A stretch of 26,267 bases of DNA from DASUPK01 sp033856335. GTDB lineage: Bacteria; Actinomycetota; Thermoleophilia; Solirubrobacterales; 70-9. A program made the translations under genes and the position numbers. Below the pieces are notes generated by a model. The model was not told the DNA's origin, searched no databases, and saw only the letters and a program-made list of their open reading frames with translations. Positions 16,275 to 23,234 of this stretch are shown piece by piece. The DNA lies in contig JAWVFG010000176.1 in assembly GCA_033856335.1 (NCBI GenBank), forward strand, positions 1 through 26,267, in the 5' to 3' direction. Each line of letters starts with the position of its first letter. Within the stretch, counting starts at the first letter, position 1.

Positions 16275-17056
16275 GGAGAGTACTTCCGGGAACGCAACAG
16301 CCGGCTGCGATGAAGCAGGAGGCGCAGCGCGGCCCAGAGCGTCTTCAGCCCGTAGACGGTCGAGGCGCTGAAGCCCACCGAGGACGCATCCTCGAAGTAG
16401 CGCGTCCGCGCCGACACCTCGCGGATCCGGAACCCGAAGTACGAGGCCTGCATGAGCAGCTCGGAGTCGAAGCTGAAGTCGAGGGAGTTACGCAGGAAGG
16501 GCACTGTGAGCAGCACCTCCCGTCCGTAGGCGCGGTACCCGGTGTGGAGGTCCGTCAGCTGGGTGCCGAGGACGCGGTTCTCGATCGTCGTCAGGGACCG
16601 GTTGGCGATCCGCTTGTAGAGCGGCATCCCGGCCTCCCTCGCGGCGCCGGGGACGAGCATGCGGGATCCGAGCACGAGGTCCGCGTCGCCCGCCAGGATC
16701 GGCTCGATCATCCTGGGGATCAGCTCGGGCTCGTACTGGCCGTCCGGATGGAGCATCACCACGACGTCGGCCTCGCGCTGGAGCGCCTCGAGGTAGCAGG
16801 TCTTCTGATTGCCGCCGTATCCGACGTTGTGCGGATGCCAGACCACGTTGACGTTGAGCCGTCGAGCGATCTCCAGCGTCTCGTCCGTGGACCTGTCGTC
16901 GACCAGGATCACCTCGTCGACCACGTCGCGGGGGATCGAGCCGACGATCAACTCGAGCGTCTTAGCCGCATTCAGGGCGGGCATGACCACGACGGTCTTT
17001 CCGCGCTTTCCGGCCTTCGCGGCGTCGCGCTCGGCCTCCGGTGCCGCCTCAGGCAC
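16271..17056 (-). CDS. DPM1-like family 2 glycosyltransferase (polyprenyl-phosphate sugar synthase type)
   Basis: 261 residues from the GTG at 17056. After a charged N-terminus come VVVMPALNAAKTLELI (22-37), LVDDRSTDET (51-60) and the metal-site motif MLHPDGQYEPEL (101-112), then GSRM, LTDLHTGYRAY and SFDSELLMQA, which are typical of DPM1/YfdH-like GT2 enzymes. No C-terminal TM anchors, so it is probably peripheral. Predicted activity is transfer of a sugar from a nucleotide donor to a polyprenyl phosphate. The two GT-C-like genes immediately downstream, the first joined by a GTGA overlap, could use that product. The start at 17056 is supported by GGAGG six bases upstream; an ATG at 17071 would put that site inside the gene. 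Confidence 0.85.
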   Translation of the reverse strand: MPEAAPEAERDAAKAGKRGKTVVVMPALNAAKTLELIVGSIPRDVVDEVILVDDRSTDETLEIARRLNVNVVWHPHNVGYGGNQKTCYLEALQREADVVVMLHPDGQYEPELIPRMIEPILAGDADLVLGSRMLVPGAAREAGMPLYKRIANRSLTTIENRVLGTQLTDLHTGYRAYGREVLLTVPFLRNSLDFSFDSELLMQASYFGFRIREVSARTRYFEDASSVGFSASTVYGLKTLWAALRLLLHRSRLLRSRKYSP

Positions 17057-17978
17057 GGCGCGCCTCCACATAGATCGTGCCCCCGCGCCTGAGCAGCACC
17101 TCGACTCCGGCGCAGGCAGCCGCCAGCGGCAAGGCCAGCACCGCGATGGCGAGCGTCAGGGCTCGCCGGCCCGGCGAGAGCGGCTCCCGCTGCGCCTCGG
17201 GCCTGCGAATCGCGTCGTAGAGGTCGGGGTGCGAGGGGAGGGCCCCGACGATGCCGTGGAGCCATCCGAAGACGACCTGCCCCCCACGCAGATAGCTGAT
17301 CCGAGAGGGGCTCATGCCGAGGGACCGCAGGCGTGAGAGCAGAGCGGCGGCCGGGACGTGAACCAGATGGCGCGGCAGGTCGAGGGCGAACCAGCGATCC
17401 CCGAACACCTGGGCCTGGATGCTGGCCGGGTTCGGCATCGCGATCACCATCACTCCGCCGGGTTCGAGCAGCTCCGCCGCGTGGTCGACCGCCCCCCCAG
17501 GCCGGCGGAGGTGCTCGAGCGAATGCCAGAAGACGACCGCGGCCCAGCGCTCCCGCACGTCGAGGACGTCGTCGTCGCGGACGTCGTCGCGCCCGGAGCG
17601 GCGCTCTAGCCCGACCGCGGCCCGGCCCACTGCCGAGAGCGCGTCGAGCAGCGCGCCGTCGCCCGCGCCGACGTCGAGGATCGGCCCCGGTGGCGCGATC
17701 CGGTCCAGGCGCCGCGCGGTCCGTCCGCGCGTTCGGCGGAGCAGCCGGTCGCCGAGCCCGGAAAAGCGGCCGCGCGCGGGGCGGTACCAGCCGCCGTAGG
17801 CGCGTTCGAGCTCCTCGTCCGTCGGCACCGGCCAGGTGGTCCGGGCGCCGCAGCTCCCGCAGAGGATCGTCCCGGCACGCGGGGCGGACCGGAGCTCGGC
17901 TCCGCACCATGCGCAGGCGGCATCGGCCCCCGTTTCGGAGGGGGGGCGGCGCACAGCGGTTTCGGGCTCAGTGCTCAC
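17049..17978 (-). CDS. SAM methyltransferase with N-terminal zinc ribbon and C-terminal membrane helix
   Basis: 309 residues, GTG start. Four cysteines, CAWC (22-25) and CGSC (40-43), form a probable zinc ribbon. The methyltransferase core follows: PILDVGAGDGALL (99-111), VVFWHSLEHLRRPGG (148-162), LLEPGGVMVIAMPNP (170-184). This matches Methyltransf_23-type proteins that often modify sugars in surface-glycan loci. FALDLPRHLVHV (197-208) is the usual continuation. A hydrophobic stretch at about 273-295 would anchor the C-terminus in the membrane. It is first in an operon with a GT2 and two GT-C-like genes, and overlaps the GT2 start by eight bases. No TANNNT box lies 6-8 bases before the start, unlike other transcription-unit heads here. 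Confidence 0.85.
   Translation of the reverse strand: MSTEPETAVRRPPSETGADAACAWCGAELRSAPRAGTILCGSCGARTTWPVPTDEELERAYGGWYRPARGRFSGLGDRLLRRTRGRTARRLDRIAPPGPILDVGAGDGALLDALSAVGRAAVGLERRSGRDDVRDDDVLDVRERWAAVVFWHSLEHLRRPGGAVDHAAELLEPGGVMVIAMPNPASIQAQVFGDRWFALDLPRHLVHVPAAALLSRLRSLGMSPSRISYLRGGQVVFGWLHGIVGALPSHPDLYDAIRRPEAQREPLSPGRRALTLAIAVLALPLAAACAGVEVLLRRGGTIYVEARRA
17063..17067 (-). promoter_or_regulatory. Strong Shine-Dalgarno (GGAGG) that decides the GT2 start
   Basis: GGAGG on the minus strand with a six-base spacer to the GTG at 17056, inside the end of the preceding methyltransferase gene. It favours 17056 over the ATG at 17071. Confidence 0.65.
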
Positions 17979-17994
17979 GATGAATGCGGGAATG

Positions 17995-18008
17995 GGTATC
18001 AGGTATCA
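17995..18008. repeat. Short tandem direct repeat GGTATCA x2 in a divergent intergenic region
   Basis: Two perfect adjacent 7-base copies (17995-18001 and 18002-18008) sit in the 57-base gap between the divergent methyltransferase and flippase genes. They could be a regulator site, but two short copies can also arise by chance. Confidence 0.35.
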
Positions 18009-18022
18009 CGACCGGCACCGTC

Positions 18023-18028
18023 TAAGCT
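18023..18028 (+). promoter_or_regulatory. Candidate -10 box (TAAGCT), leaderless promoter of the export operon
   Basis: TAAGCT is seven bases before the ATG at 18036, with no Shine-Dalgarno in between. Transcription would start at the A of ATG. No clear -35 was seen; the GGTATCA repeat lies just upstream. Confidence 0.5.
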
Positions 18029-18035
18029 GCCGCCG

Positions 18036-19439
18036 ATGCCGGCACCCGACGGCGCTCAGGCCAAGCTCGGCGTCGCCGCTCCGCCCGGCCGCGAGTTCGG
18101 CTCCAGCGCTCTTCTCGCCTCGCTCGCCCTGGCCGGCTCCTTCGCGGCGCTGGGCCTCAACAGCATCTCGATCTCCCGGATCGAGGGGGCCGACGGTGCC
18201 GGCCTGATCGCGCTCTCGACCCAGTTCATCTTCCTCGCCACCTTCGTTGCGGGCGGCGGCCTGCGCACGAGCGTCACCTACAGGGTCGGCGCCGGGCTCT
18301 GGTCGCCGCGCAGCGCGGTCCGTGGCGCGCTGATCGCTGCCCTGTGTCTCGGGGTCGTGGGGGCGGCCGTCGGCATGGGCCTCTACGAGCTTCTCCGAGA
18401 TGGGGCGCTGAGCGACTTCAACTTCGCCATGGCCGCCTCGCTGATGGCCGCGCTGCCGTTCGCTCTGGCCTGGTGGATCGTCCCGGCGATACCGCTCGCC
18501 CGGGAGCGCTACGAGACCTATGCCCTGCTCACCGTCTCGGGCCCGGCGGCGGTGCTGCTGCTCTGCCCGGCCTGCGCTCTGGCCTCCGGCAAGACGGGGG
18601 CAGTGATCGGGTTCGCAGCCGGCTGGGTGCTCGGCGGTCTGATCGCGACGGGTTGGGCCATTCGATATTCCCGGCGCTCGGAGGCGATGCACGGTCCCGA
18701 GCAGAGCGTGCGCGAGGCGGGAGGTTTCGGGGCCAGGGCCTGGGTCAACGACCTCTTCCAGCTGATCAACCTGCGGCCCGATCTCTTCATCCTGAGCGCG
18801 TACTACGGCACCTCCGACACGGGCGTGTACGCGGTGACCGTCTCGATCACGTCGCTCGTCTGGATCGTCTCGCAGCCGCTCGCCTCGGTGGTCCTGCCGC
18901 GGAATGCGATGGTCGCCGCCTCGGCCGAGCCGGGCCTGACGCCCGTGATCCCGTCGACGAGCCAGGGCACGGCCGTGCGCCATTCCGTCCTGGTCTCCGC
19001 CGTCGCAGCGATCGCGGTCGTCCCGATACTCGCGCTCGCGCCGCTGGTCTGGGGCCCCGGCTTCGGCCGCACCCTGACGCTCGGGCTCATCCTGCTCCCC
19101 GGGGTCGTCCTGCTCGGGGTCGGCCGGGTGATGGTGGCGGCGTTCACGGGACAGGGAGCCGCCAACGAGGCCCTCTTCGTCGGGCTGGTGAGCTTCCCCC
19201 TCACCTTCGTCGCCTTCCTGCTCGTGATCCCGGACCACGGCTCCACGGGTGCCGCGATCGTCTCGTGCTGCTCCTACATCGTCGCCTCGCTGCTCGCCGC
19301 CTACCTCTTCCTGCGAACGCCGGGCCACTCCATCCGGGCATCTCTGGTCCCCAGAGGGGACGATCTACGCGACTACGTAAGGCTCGCCCGGCGGGGCCTG
19401 GACGCGCTCGGACGCAGGCGTTTTCGGGTGAGCCAGTAG
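18036..19439 (+). CDS. Wzx-like lipid-linked oligosaccharide flippase (MOP superfamily)
   Basis: 467 residues with about 12 hydrophobic segments starting near residue 24. The segment NLRPDLFILSAYYGTSDTG (245-263) is typical of polysaccharide-synthesis flippases of the Wzx/MurJ-like MOP group, as is the early GLIALSTQFIFLATFVAGGG (56-75). The role is to flip undecaprenyl-diphosphate-linked glycans from the inner to the outer membrane face. It is followed 11 bases later by the Wzt-type ATPase gene and then the Wzm-type permease gene on the same strand. A flippase next to an ABC exporter is unusual, since either system usually serves one glycan. The ATG is chosen from the -10 box seven bases upstream. 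Confidence 0.8.
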   Translation: MPAPDGAQAKLGVAAPPGREFGSSALLASLALAGSFAALGLNSISISRIEGADGAGLIALSTQFIFLATFVAGGGLRTSVTYRVGAGLWSPRSAVRGALIAALCLGVVGAAVGMGLYELLRDGALSDFNFAMAASLMAALPFALAWWIVPAIPLARERYETYALLTVSGPAAVLLLCPACALASGKTGAVIGFAAGWVLGGLIATGWAIRYSRRSEAMHGPEQSVREAGGFGARAWVNDLFQLINLRPDLFILSAYYGTSDTGVYAVTVSITSLVWIVSQPLASVVLPRNAMVAASAEPGLTPVIPSTSQGTAVRHSVLVSAVAAIAVVPILALAPLVWGPGFGRTLTLGLILLPGVVLLGVGRVMVAAFTGQGAANEALFVGLVSFPLTFVAFLLVIPDHGSTGAAIVSCCSYIVASLLAAYLFLRTPGHSIRASLVPRGDDLRDYVRLARRGLDALGRRRFRVSQ

Positions 19440-19442
19440 CCT
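19437..19442 (+). promoter_or_regulatory. Weak candidate -10 box (TAGCCT) before the Wzt gene
   Basis: TAGCCT, which includes the TAG stop of the flippase gene, ends eight bases before the ATG at 19451. No good Shine-Dalgarno is visible. An internal leaderless start is possible, but the overlap with a stop codon makes chance plausible. Confidence 0.3.
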
Positions 19443-19450
19443 CGCCACGG

Positions 19451-20716
19451 ATGTCCACCGAGCGAGGCAAAAGGTCCAATGGAGTCCGCGACGCGCCCGT
19501 CGTCATCGAAGCGCGCGAGGTCGAGAAGGCCTTCAGGATCCCCGTCCATCGCATCGACTCCTTCAAGGAGCGAGTCGTTCACCCATTTGCGCAACCGGAC
19601 TACCGCACGCTGGAGGCGCTGAAAAAGGTCTCCTTCGACGTCCACCGCGGCGAGTTCTTCGGAATCGTCGGGCGCAACGGGTCCGGCAAGAGCACGCTCC
19701 TGAAGATCCTGGCGAGCATCTACCGGGCAGACGCCGGCTCGATCAGAATGGCGGGTCGCCCGGCACCGTTCATCGAGCTGGGGGTCGGCTTCAACGTGGA
19801 GCTGAGCGCGCGCGAGAACGTGACGCTGAACGGGGTGATGATGGGCCTCTCCCAGCGCGAGGCGCGGGGGAGGCTGGACTCGGTGCTCGACTTCGCCGAG
19901 CTCGAGGAGTTCGTCGACCTGAAGCTGAAGAATTACTCCTCCGGGATGCTGGTGCGGCTCGCCTTCTCAGTGATGATCCAGGCCGAGGCCGACATCCTGC
20001 TGATCGATGAGGTGCTCGCAGTCGGCGACGCGGCGTTCAAGCAGAAGTGCCGCGACGTGTTCCGCGAGATGAGGGACAGCGACCGGACGGTCGTCCTCGT
20101 CACGCACGACATGAACGCCGTGCAGAGCTTCTGCCACCGGGCGATGCTGCTGGACAACGGGGAGCTTCGCCAGATCGGCGATCCTGAGGAGACGGGTCGC
20201 CAGTACCTGAGGATGAACTTCGCCAAGCGCCGAATCTCGATCGGGGAAGACAAGGAGATCGCGCTGGTGCCCGACATCCTGGCCAGGTTGTCCGAGGCCT
20301 GGCTCGAGGACGCCCGCGGGGAGCGAATCGACAACGTCGAGGTCGGCGAGCCGATCAGGCTTCGAGCCCGTATCGAGGCGCGCGACGACCTGGAGAGTCC
20401 GACCTTCCGCATCAACTTCACCAACGCCGACGGGGTTCAGGTGTTTGGATTGGATCACGAGATGGCCGGGGAGATTCTGGAGTCCGGCCAGCAGGCCAGT
20501 GTCAGCGCGACGGTCGAGAACCAGCTGATGCCGGGCCGCTACACGGTGGTCTGCTGGGTCGCCGTGACGCGCAACGAGGAGGAGACCGCGCACCAGACCC
20601 TGAAGCTGCTCGAGTTCGTCGTCTTCGGGGTTGAGGGCGGGCCCGGGCTTGTCAAGGTCCCCGGCGACGTCGGCGTGGAGATCGAAAAGTCGCCGGCTCC
20701 GGAGGGAACACGATGA
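19451..20716 (+). CDS. wzt: Polysaccharide ABC exporter ATPase with C-terminal substrate domain (Wzt type)
   Basis: 421 residues. The nucleotide-binding domain has Walker A GRNGSGKST (74-82), the FIELGVGFNVELSARENV segment (107-124) typical of the Wzt/TagH/RfbE group, signature NYSSGMLVRL (161-170), Walker B ILLIDEVLAVGD (182-193) and the H-loop VTHDM (217-221). After about residue 260 comes a second domain, ending near LKLLEFVVFGVEGG, that matches the Wzt C-terminal domain. In O-antigen Wzt this domain recognises the finished polymer's non-reducing end cap (family knowledge). The protein powers export of an undecaprenyl-linked polymer with the permease encoded next, whose ATG overlaps this stop as ATGA. 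The presence of the extra domain suggests a capped polymer; the cap is unknown. Confidence 0.92.
   Translation: MSTERGKRSNGVRDAPVVIEAREVEKAFRIPVHRIDSFKERVVHPFAQPDYRTLEALKKVSFDVHRGEFFGIVGRNGSGKSTLLKILASIYRADAGSIRMAGRPAPFIELGVGFNVELSARENVTLNGVMMGLSQREARGRLDSVLDFAELEEFVDLKLKNYSSGMLVRLAFSVMIQAEADILLIDEVLAVGDAAFKQKCRDVFREMRDSDRTVVLVTHDMNAVQSFCHRAMLLDNGELRQIGDPEETGRQYLRMNFAKRRISIGEDKEIALVPDILARLSEAWLEDARGERIDNVEVGEPIRLRARIEARDDLESPTFRINFTNADGVQVFGLDHEMAGEILESGQQASVSATVENQLMPGRYTVVCWVAVTRNEEETAHQTLKLLEFVVFGVEGGPGLVKVPGDVGVEIEKSPAPEGTR
20701..20706 (+). promoter_or_regulatory. Shine-Dalgarno (GGAGGG) for the Wzm gene
   Basis: GGAGGG lies six bases before the ATG at 20713, inside the end of the ATPase gene. 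It is the clearest ribosome-binding site in the window and contrasts with the leaderless-type starts. Confidence 0.7.
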
Positions 20717-21558
20717 GCGGCGAGGCTGGGCTTGAGCTGCACGACGTCCGCGGCCCCTCGGCGCTCGGAGGTGGCTGGAGGCGTTTCACGGAGCTCCTCC
20801 TCCTACTCTCTGTGACCGAGTTCAAGAGGACCTACTTCGGCACGGTCCTGGGCTACTTCTGGTCCCTGCTACGGCCGCTGCTGCTGTTCGCGGTGCTGCT
20901 CTTTGTGTTCACGAAGATCTTCCGCCTGGGCTCGGGCGTGCCGCACTATCCGGTCCTGCTTCTGTTCAACGTGGTTCTCTTCGGCTTCTTCTCGGAGTCG
21001 ACGCAGGCAGCGGTCCAGTCGGTGGTGAGTCAGGAGAGCGTCGTGCGGAAGACCCAGTTCCCGCGCATGGTGATCCCGCTCTCGGTGGTCCTGACCGCGT
21101 TCTTCAATCTCGGGATGAACCTAATCGTGGTCCTGGTCTTCATCCTCGCCTTCGGCGTCTCACCGACATGGACTTGGCTGCTCTTCCCGCTGATCGTGGC
21201 CACCCTGTTTGTCTACGCCACGGCGGTGTCGCTGCTGCTCTCCTCGCTCTACGTGCGCTTCCGCGACACGGCGATCATCTGGACCGTGATGGCGACGGCG
21301 CTCTTCTACGCGACGCCGGTCCTCTATCCGATCGAGAGGGTGCCGAGCACCTACCTGGACCTGATCCTGCTCAACCCGCTCACCCCCCTGTTCATACAGG
21401 CCCGACACTGGGTGATCGATCCCAGCGCCCCCACGGCGGTCAGCGCATCCGGTGGGTGGACGCATCTGCTTGCGCCGATCGCGCTCTTCGCCGTGATCTG
21501 CGCGCTCGGGGGCTGGTACTTCAACCACGAGGCGCCGCGCATCGCCGAGGAGCTCTAG
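20713..21558 (+). CDS. wzm: Polysaccharide ABC exporter permease (ABC-2, Wzm/TagG type)
   Basis: 281 residues with six likely TM helices. The N-terminal cytoplasmic helix LLSVTEFKRTYFGTVLGYFW (32-51) matches the amphipathic coupling region of ABC-2 polysaccharide exporters. The middle QEFPRMVIPLSV-like region reads TQFPRMVIPLSVVL, and YVRFRDTAIIWTVM and FYATPVLYPIERVP are classic Wzm/TagG/KpsM family features. It pairs with the ATPase encoded just upstream to move a lipid-linked polymer across the membrane. The ATG overlaps the upstream TGA (ATGA) and has a strong GGAGGG site. It ends 12 bases from the convergent methyltransferase gene, with no room for a hairpin terminator. Confidence 0.92.
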   Translation: MSGEAGLELHDVRGPSALGGGWRRFTELLLLLSVTEFKRTYFGTVLGYFWSLLRPLLLFAVLLFVFTKIFRLGSGVPHYPVLLLFNVVLFGFFSESTQAAVQSVVSQESVVRKTQFPRMVIPLSVVLTAFFNLGMNLIVVLVFILAFGVSPTWTWLLFPLIVATLFVYATAVSLLLSSLYVRFRDTAIIWTVMATALFYATPVLYPIERVPSTYLDLILLNPLTPLFIQARHWVIDPSAPTAVSASGGWTHLLAPIALFAVICALGGWYFNHEAPRIAEEL

Positions 21559-21570
21559 AGCCGCGCGTAG

Positions 21571-22239
21571 TTATTCCGGCCGGCGGGCGAACGCCCAGAC
21601 CTGGACGGGCAGGTCGGGCTCGTTGCGCAGGGAGTGCCAGCGTCGGAACGCTGACCAGTTGTCGAAGTTCCCCACCACGCAGTCGCGATTTCCCCAGGAG
21701 CCGACCTCATGCACCTCGAGGCCGCCGCGCTCGAGCAGCGTGCGAAGGCCCCGCGGGGTGAATCGCCAGTAGTCCTTCATGTCGTAGATCAGCTGCATCT
21801 CGTGAACCTTGACAAGGAAGGGGGTGGAGACGATCACATGCCCTCCGGGAACGCAGAGCTCCCGCAAGTTTGAGGCGGCCAGGAACGGGTCGGGGACGTG
21901 CTCCAGCACCTGCTCGCAGATCACGACGTCGAAGCGCTCCGGCTCCGCGATCGGCTCGCAGATGTCGAACTCGGGGTACATCAGGCTGGAGTACTCCTTC
22001 CAGTTGCGGTCCGCGTGGGTGTCGCCGCTGATCTCCGCGGCGCGCAGGCGCTCGGGACCGAGGGAGTCGATGTGCCGGCTCACCTCGTCGTTGAGGACGA
22101 TCCGCTGCCAGTGCTCGAGTGGCTTGGCTGTGTGCGGGTAGCGGACCGGGTCCGGAAGGCGACGGACCCGGCGAACGATGTTGCGCAGCCGGGCCCCCGT
22201 CGTGCGGAGGGGGTTCCGTCGCGATTCGAGCGTGCTCAA
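21571..22239 (-). CDS. SAM methyltransferase-like protein with degenerate motif I
   Basis: 222 residues. The start is TTG at 22239, forming a TTGA overlap with the upstream GT2 stop. The methyltransferase post-core signatures are clear: FDVVICEQVLEHVPDP (103-118), ELCVPGGHVIVSTPFL (127-142), YWRFTPRGLRTLLERGG (157-173). However, the glycine-rich SAM loop is replaced by AAEISGDTHAD (67-77), so SAM binding may be altered. WRFTPRG is shared with known glycan-locus methyltransferases of the Methyltransf_11 type. Likely modifies the sugar added by the adjacent GT2 or another locus glycan; inference. No TM. Confidence 0.75.
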   Translation of the reverse strand: MSTLESRRNPLRTTGARLRNIVRRVRRLPDPVRYPHTAKPLEHWQRIVLNDEVSRHIDSLGPERLRAAEISGDTHADRNWKEYSSLMYPEFDICEPIAEPERFDVVICEQVLEHVPDPFLAASNLRELCVPGGHVIVSTPFLVKVHEMQLIYDMKDYWRFTPRGLRTLLERGGLEVHEVGSWGNRDCVVGNFDNWSAFRRWHSLRNEPDLPVQVWAFARRPE

Positions 22240-23120
22240 ACGATCCCCCTGAAGTCCTCGGGGATGCGCTCGACCGCGATGTGCACCCCGTCCTCCTCGA
22301 ACCCGCTGTCCTCGTAGAACCAGCGCTCGAAGTCGCCTTCCTCCGTGGGCCAGTAGCTCACGCCGAGTCCCTCCTCGCGGTCAGGTTCGCTCCCGGCACG
22401 GTCCATCCGGGAGAGGTGGCGAGTCCGGCAGATCTCGTAGTCCATGCGATGGAGGTGGATCAGGCGCAGGTCGGGGTCGTAGTTGAGCTGTCCATCGGTT
22501 CGATGATGGAAGCCCGGAACCCACGACATCGGCCCGGTCGCGATAGCCGGTTTGTTGAAGCCGCCGTTCGCATACCAGTAGCTCCGCTGGTTCAGGATCG
22601 GCTGGCCAAGCTCCAGGGGTTTCTCTCGATCGACCATGTGGAGGATTTCGTAGCCGATGCAGTCGACCCACCACTCGTCAAGGCCGTCGATGTAATCACC
22701 AAGCGTCCCCAGCTCGGGAGTCGGCGTAACGATCTCGTCGACGTCGGTGACCACGACTGCGTCGTACTCGCCCTCGAGCAGCTCGTGCTGGAGCTTCTCG
22801 ACCGCCTGCACGTTCCCGGATGCGGCCGGGTCGTATTGGCCCGGGATCCGCACGAAGCCGCCAATGTCCGTGGAGCCGTCGGTGGTGTCGTTGTCGATCA
22901 CGTACAGGTCGTCGGGGCCGAAGAAGCGGGAGTAGTAGCTCAGCCAGATCGGCAGGAAGACCGGCTCGTTGTGGACGATCGTGATCGCAGCCCGCCGCTT
23001 TTCGGCGCCGAGCCGGGCCAGCCGTCGCCGATGGGCCCTGTCCGCCTTGATCGGTTCCCAGAACTGGCCGAGCGGCGGCTCGGTCTGGCGATGAACCTCA
23101 GGGACTCTGGGGGGGTGCAC
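22236..23120 (-). CDS. Glycosyltransferase family 2-like protein (Glyco_tranf_2_4 type)
   Basis: 294 residues, GTG start. AAITIVHNEPVFLPIWL (44-60) is the typical opening of the 2_4 group, with its HNE and aromatic followers. DNDTTDGSTD (76-85) is the donor-binding loop and TDVDEIV (125-131) carries the DxD metal site. A later block has FHHRTDGQ and RLIHLHRMDYE, again typical of this group. Predicted soluble cytoplasmic transferase; sugar unknown. It is the first gene of a two-gene operon with the methyltransferase. A good promoter is visible: -10 TAGGAT with an 18-base spacer to TTGAGG. Confidence 0.85.
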   Translation of the reverse strand: MHPPRVPEVHRQTEPPLGQFWEPIKADRAHRRRLARLGAEKRRAAITIVHNEPVFLPIWLSYYSRFFGPDDLYVIDNDTTDGSTDIGGFVRIPGQYDPAASGNVQAVEKLQHELLEGEYDAVVVTDVDEIVTPTPELGTLGDYIDGLDEWWVDCIGYEILHMVDREKPLELGQPILNQRSYWYANGGFNKPAIATGPMSWVPGFHHRTDGQLNYDPDLRLIHLHRMDYEICRTRHLSRMDRAGSEPDREEGLGVSYWPTEEGDFERWFYEDSGFEEDGVHIAVERIPEDFRGIV

Positions 23121-23234
23121 GGTTGGAAGATCCTAGGCGTGGGCCACGCGAAACCTCAAACGGACGCTCGTCTGCTCCCATCTCAACCCGCGATGGTTCA
23201 GCGGCTTTTGCCTGTTAAGCAGAATGAGAACTCG
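23121..23234. other. 114-base intergenic region between the GT2 and acyltransferase genes
   Basis: The longest gene-free stretch. Its left part holds the promoter of the GT2 gene. The right part is less GC-rich than the genes and would contain the end of the acyltransferase transcript, but I see no stable hairpin followed by a T-run. No small ORF is convincing. Confidence 0.6.
23130..23159 (-). promoter_or_regulatory. Promoter of the GT2-methyltransferase pair (-35 TTGAGG, -10 TAGGAT)
   Basis: On the minus strand TTGAGG (23154-23159) is separated by 18 bases from TAGGAT (23130-23135), which ends nine bases before the GTG at 23120. A start about seven bases after the -10 gives a leader of two or three bases. 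This is the only candidate in the window with a recognisable -35. Confidence 0.6.

Noticed and set aside
18344..20716. 790-codon reading frame fusing a long N-terminal region to the Wzt ATPase
   Set aside because: The N-terminal part is an Arg/Ala-rich shadow of the flippase gene. The ATPase starts at the ATG at 19451.
21559..21570. Bidirectional terminator between the Wzm and methyltransferase genes
   Set aside because: Only 12 bases lie between the stops, and the nearby GGGC/GCCC stem is four base pairs with no T-run.
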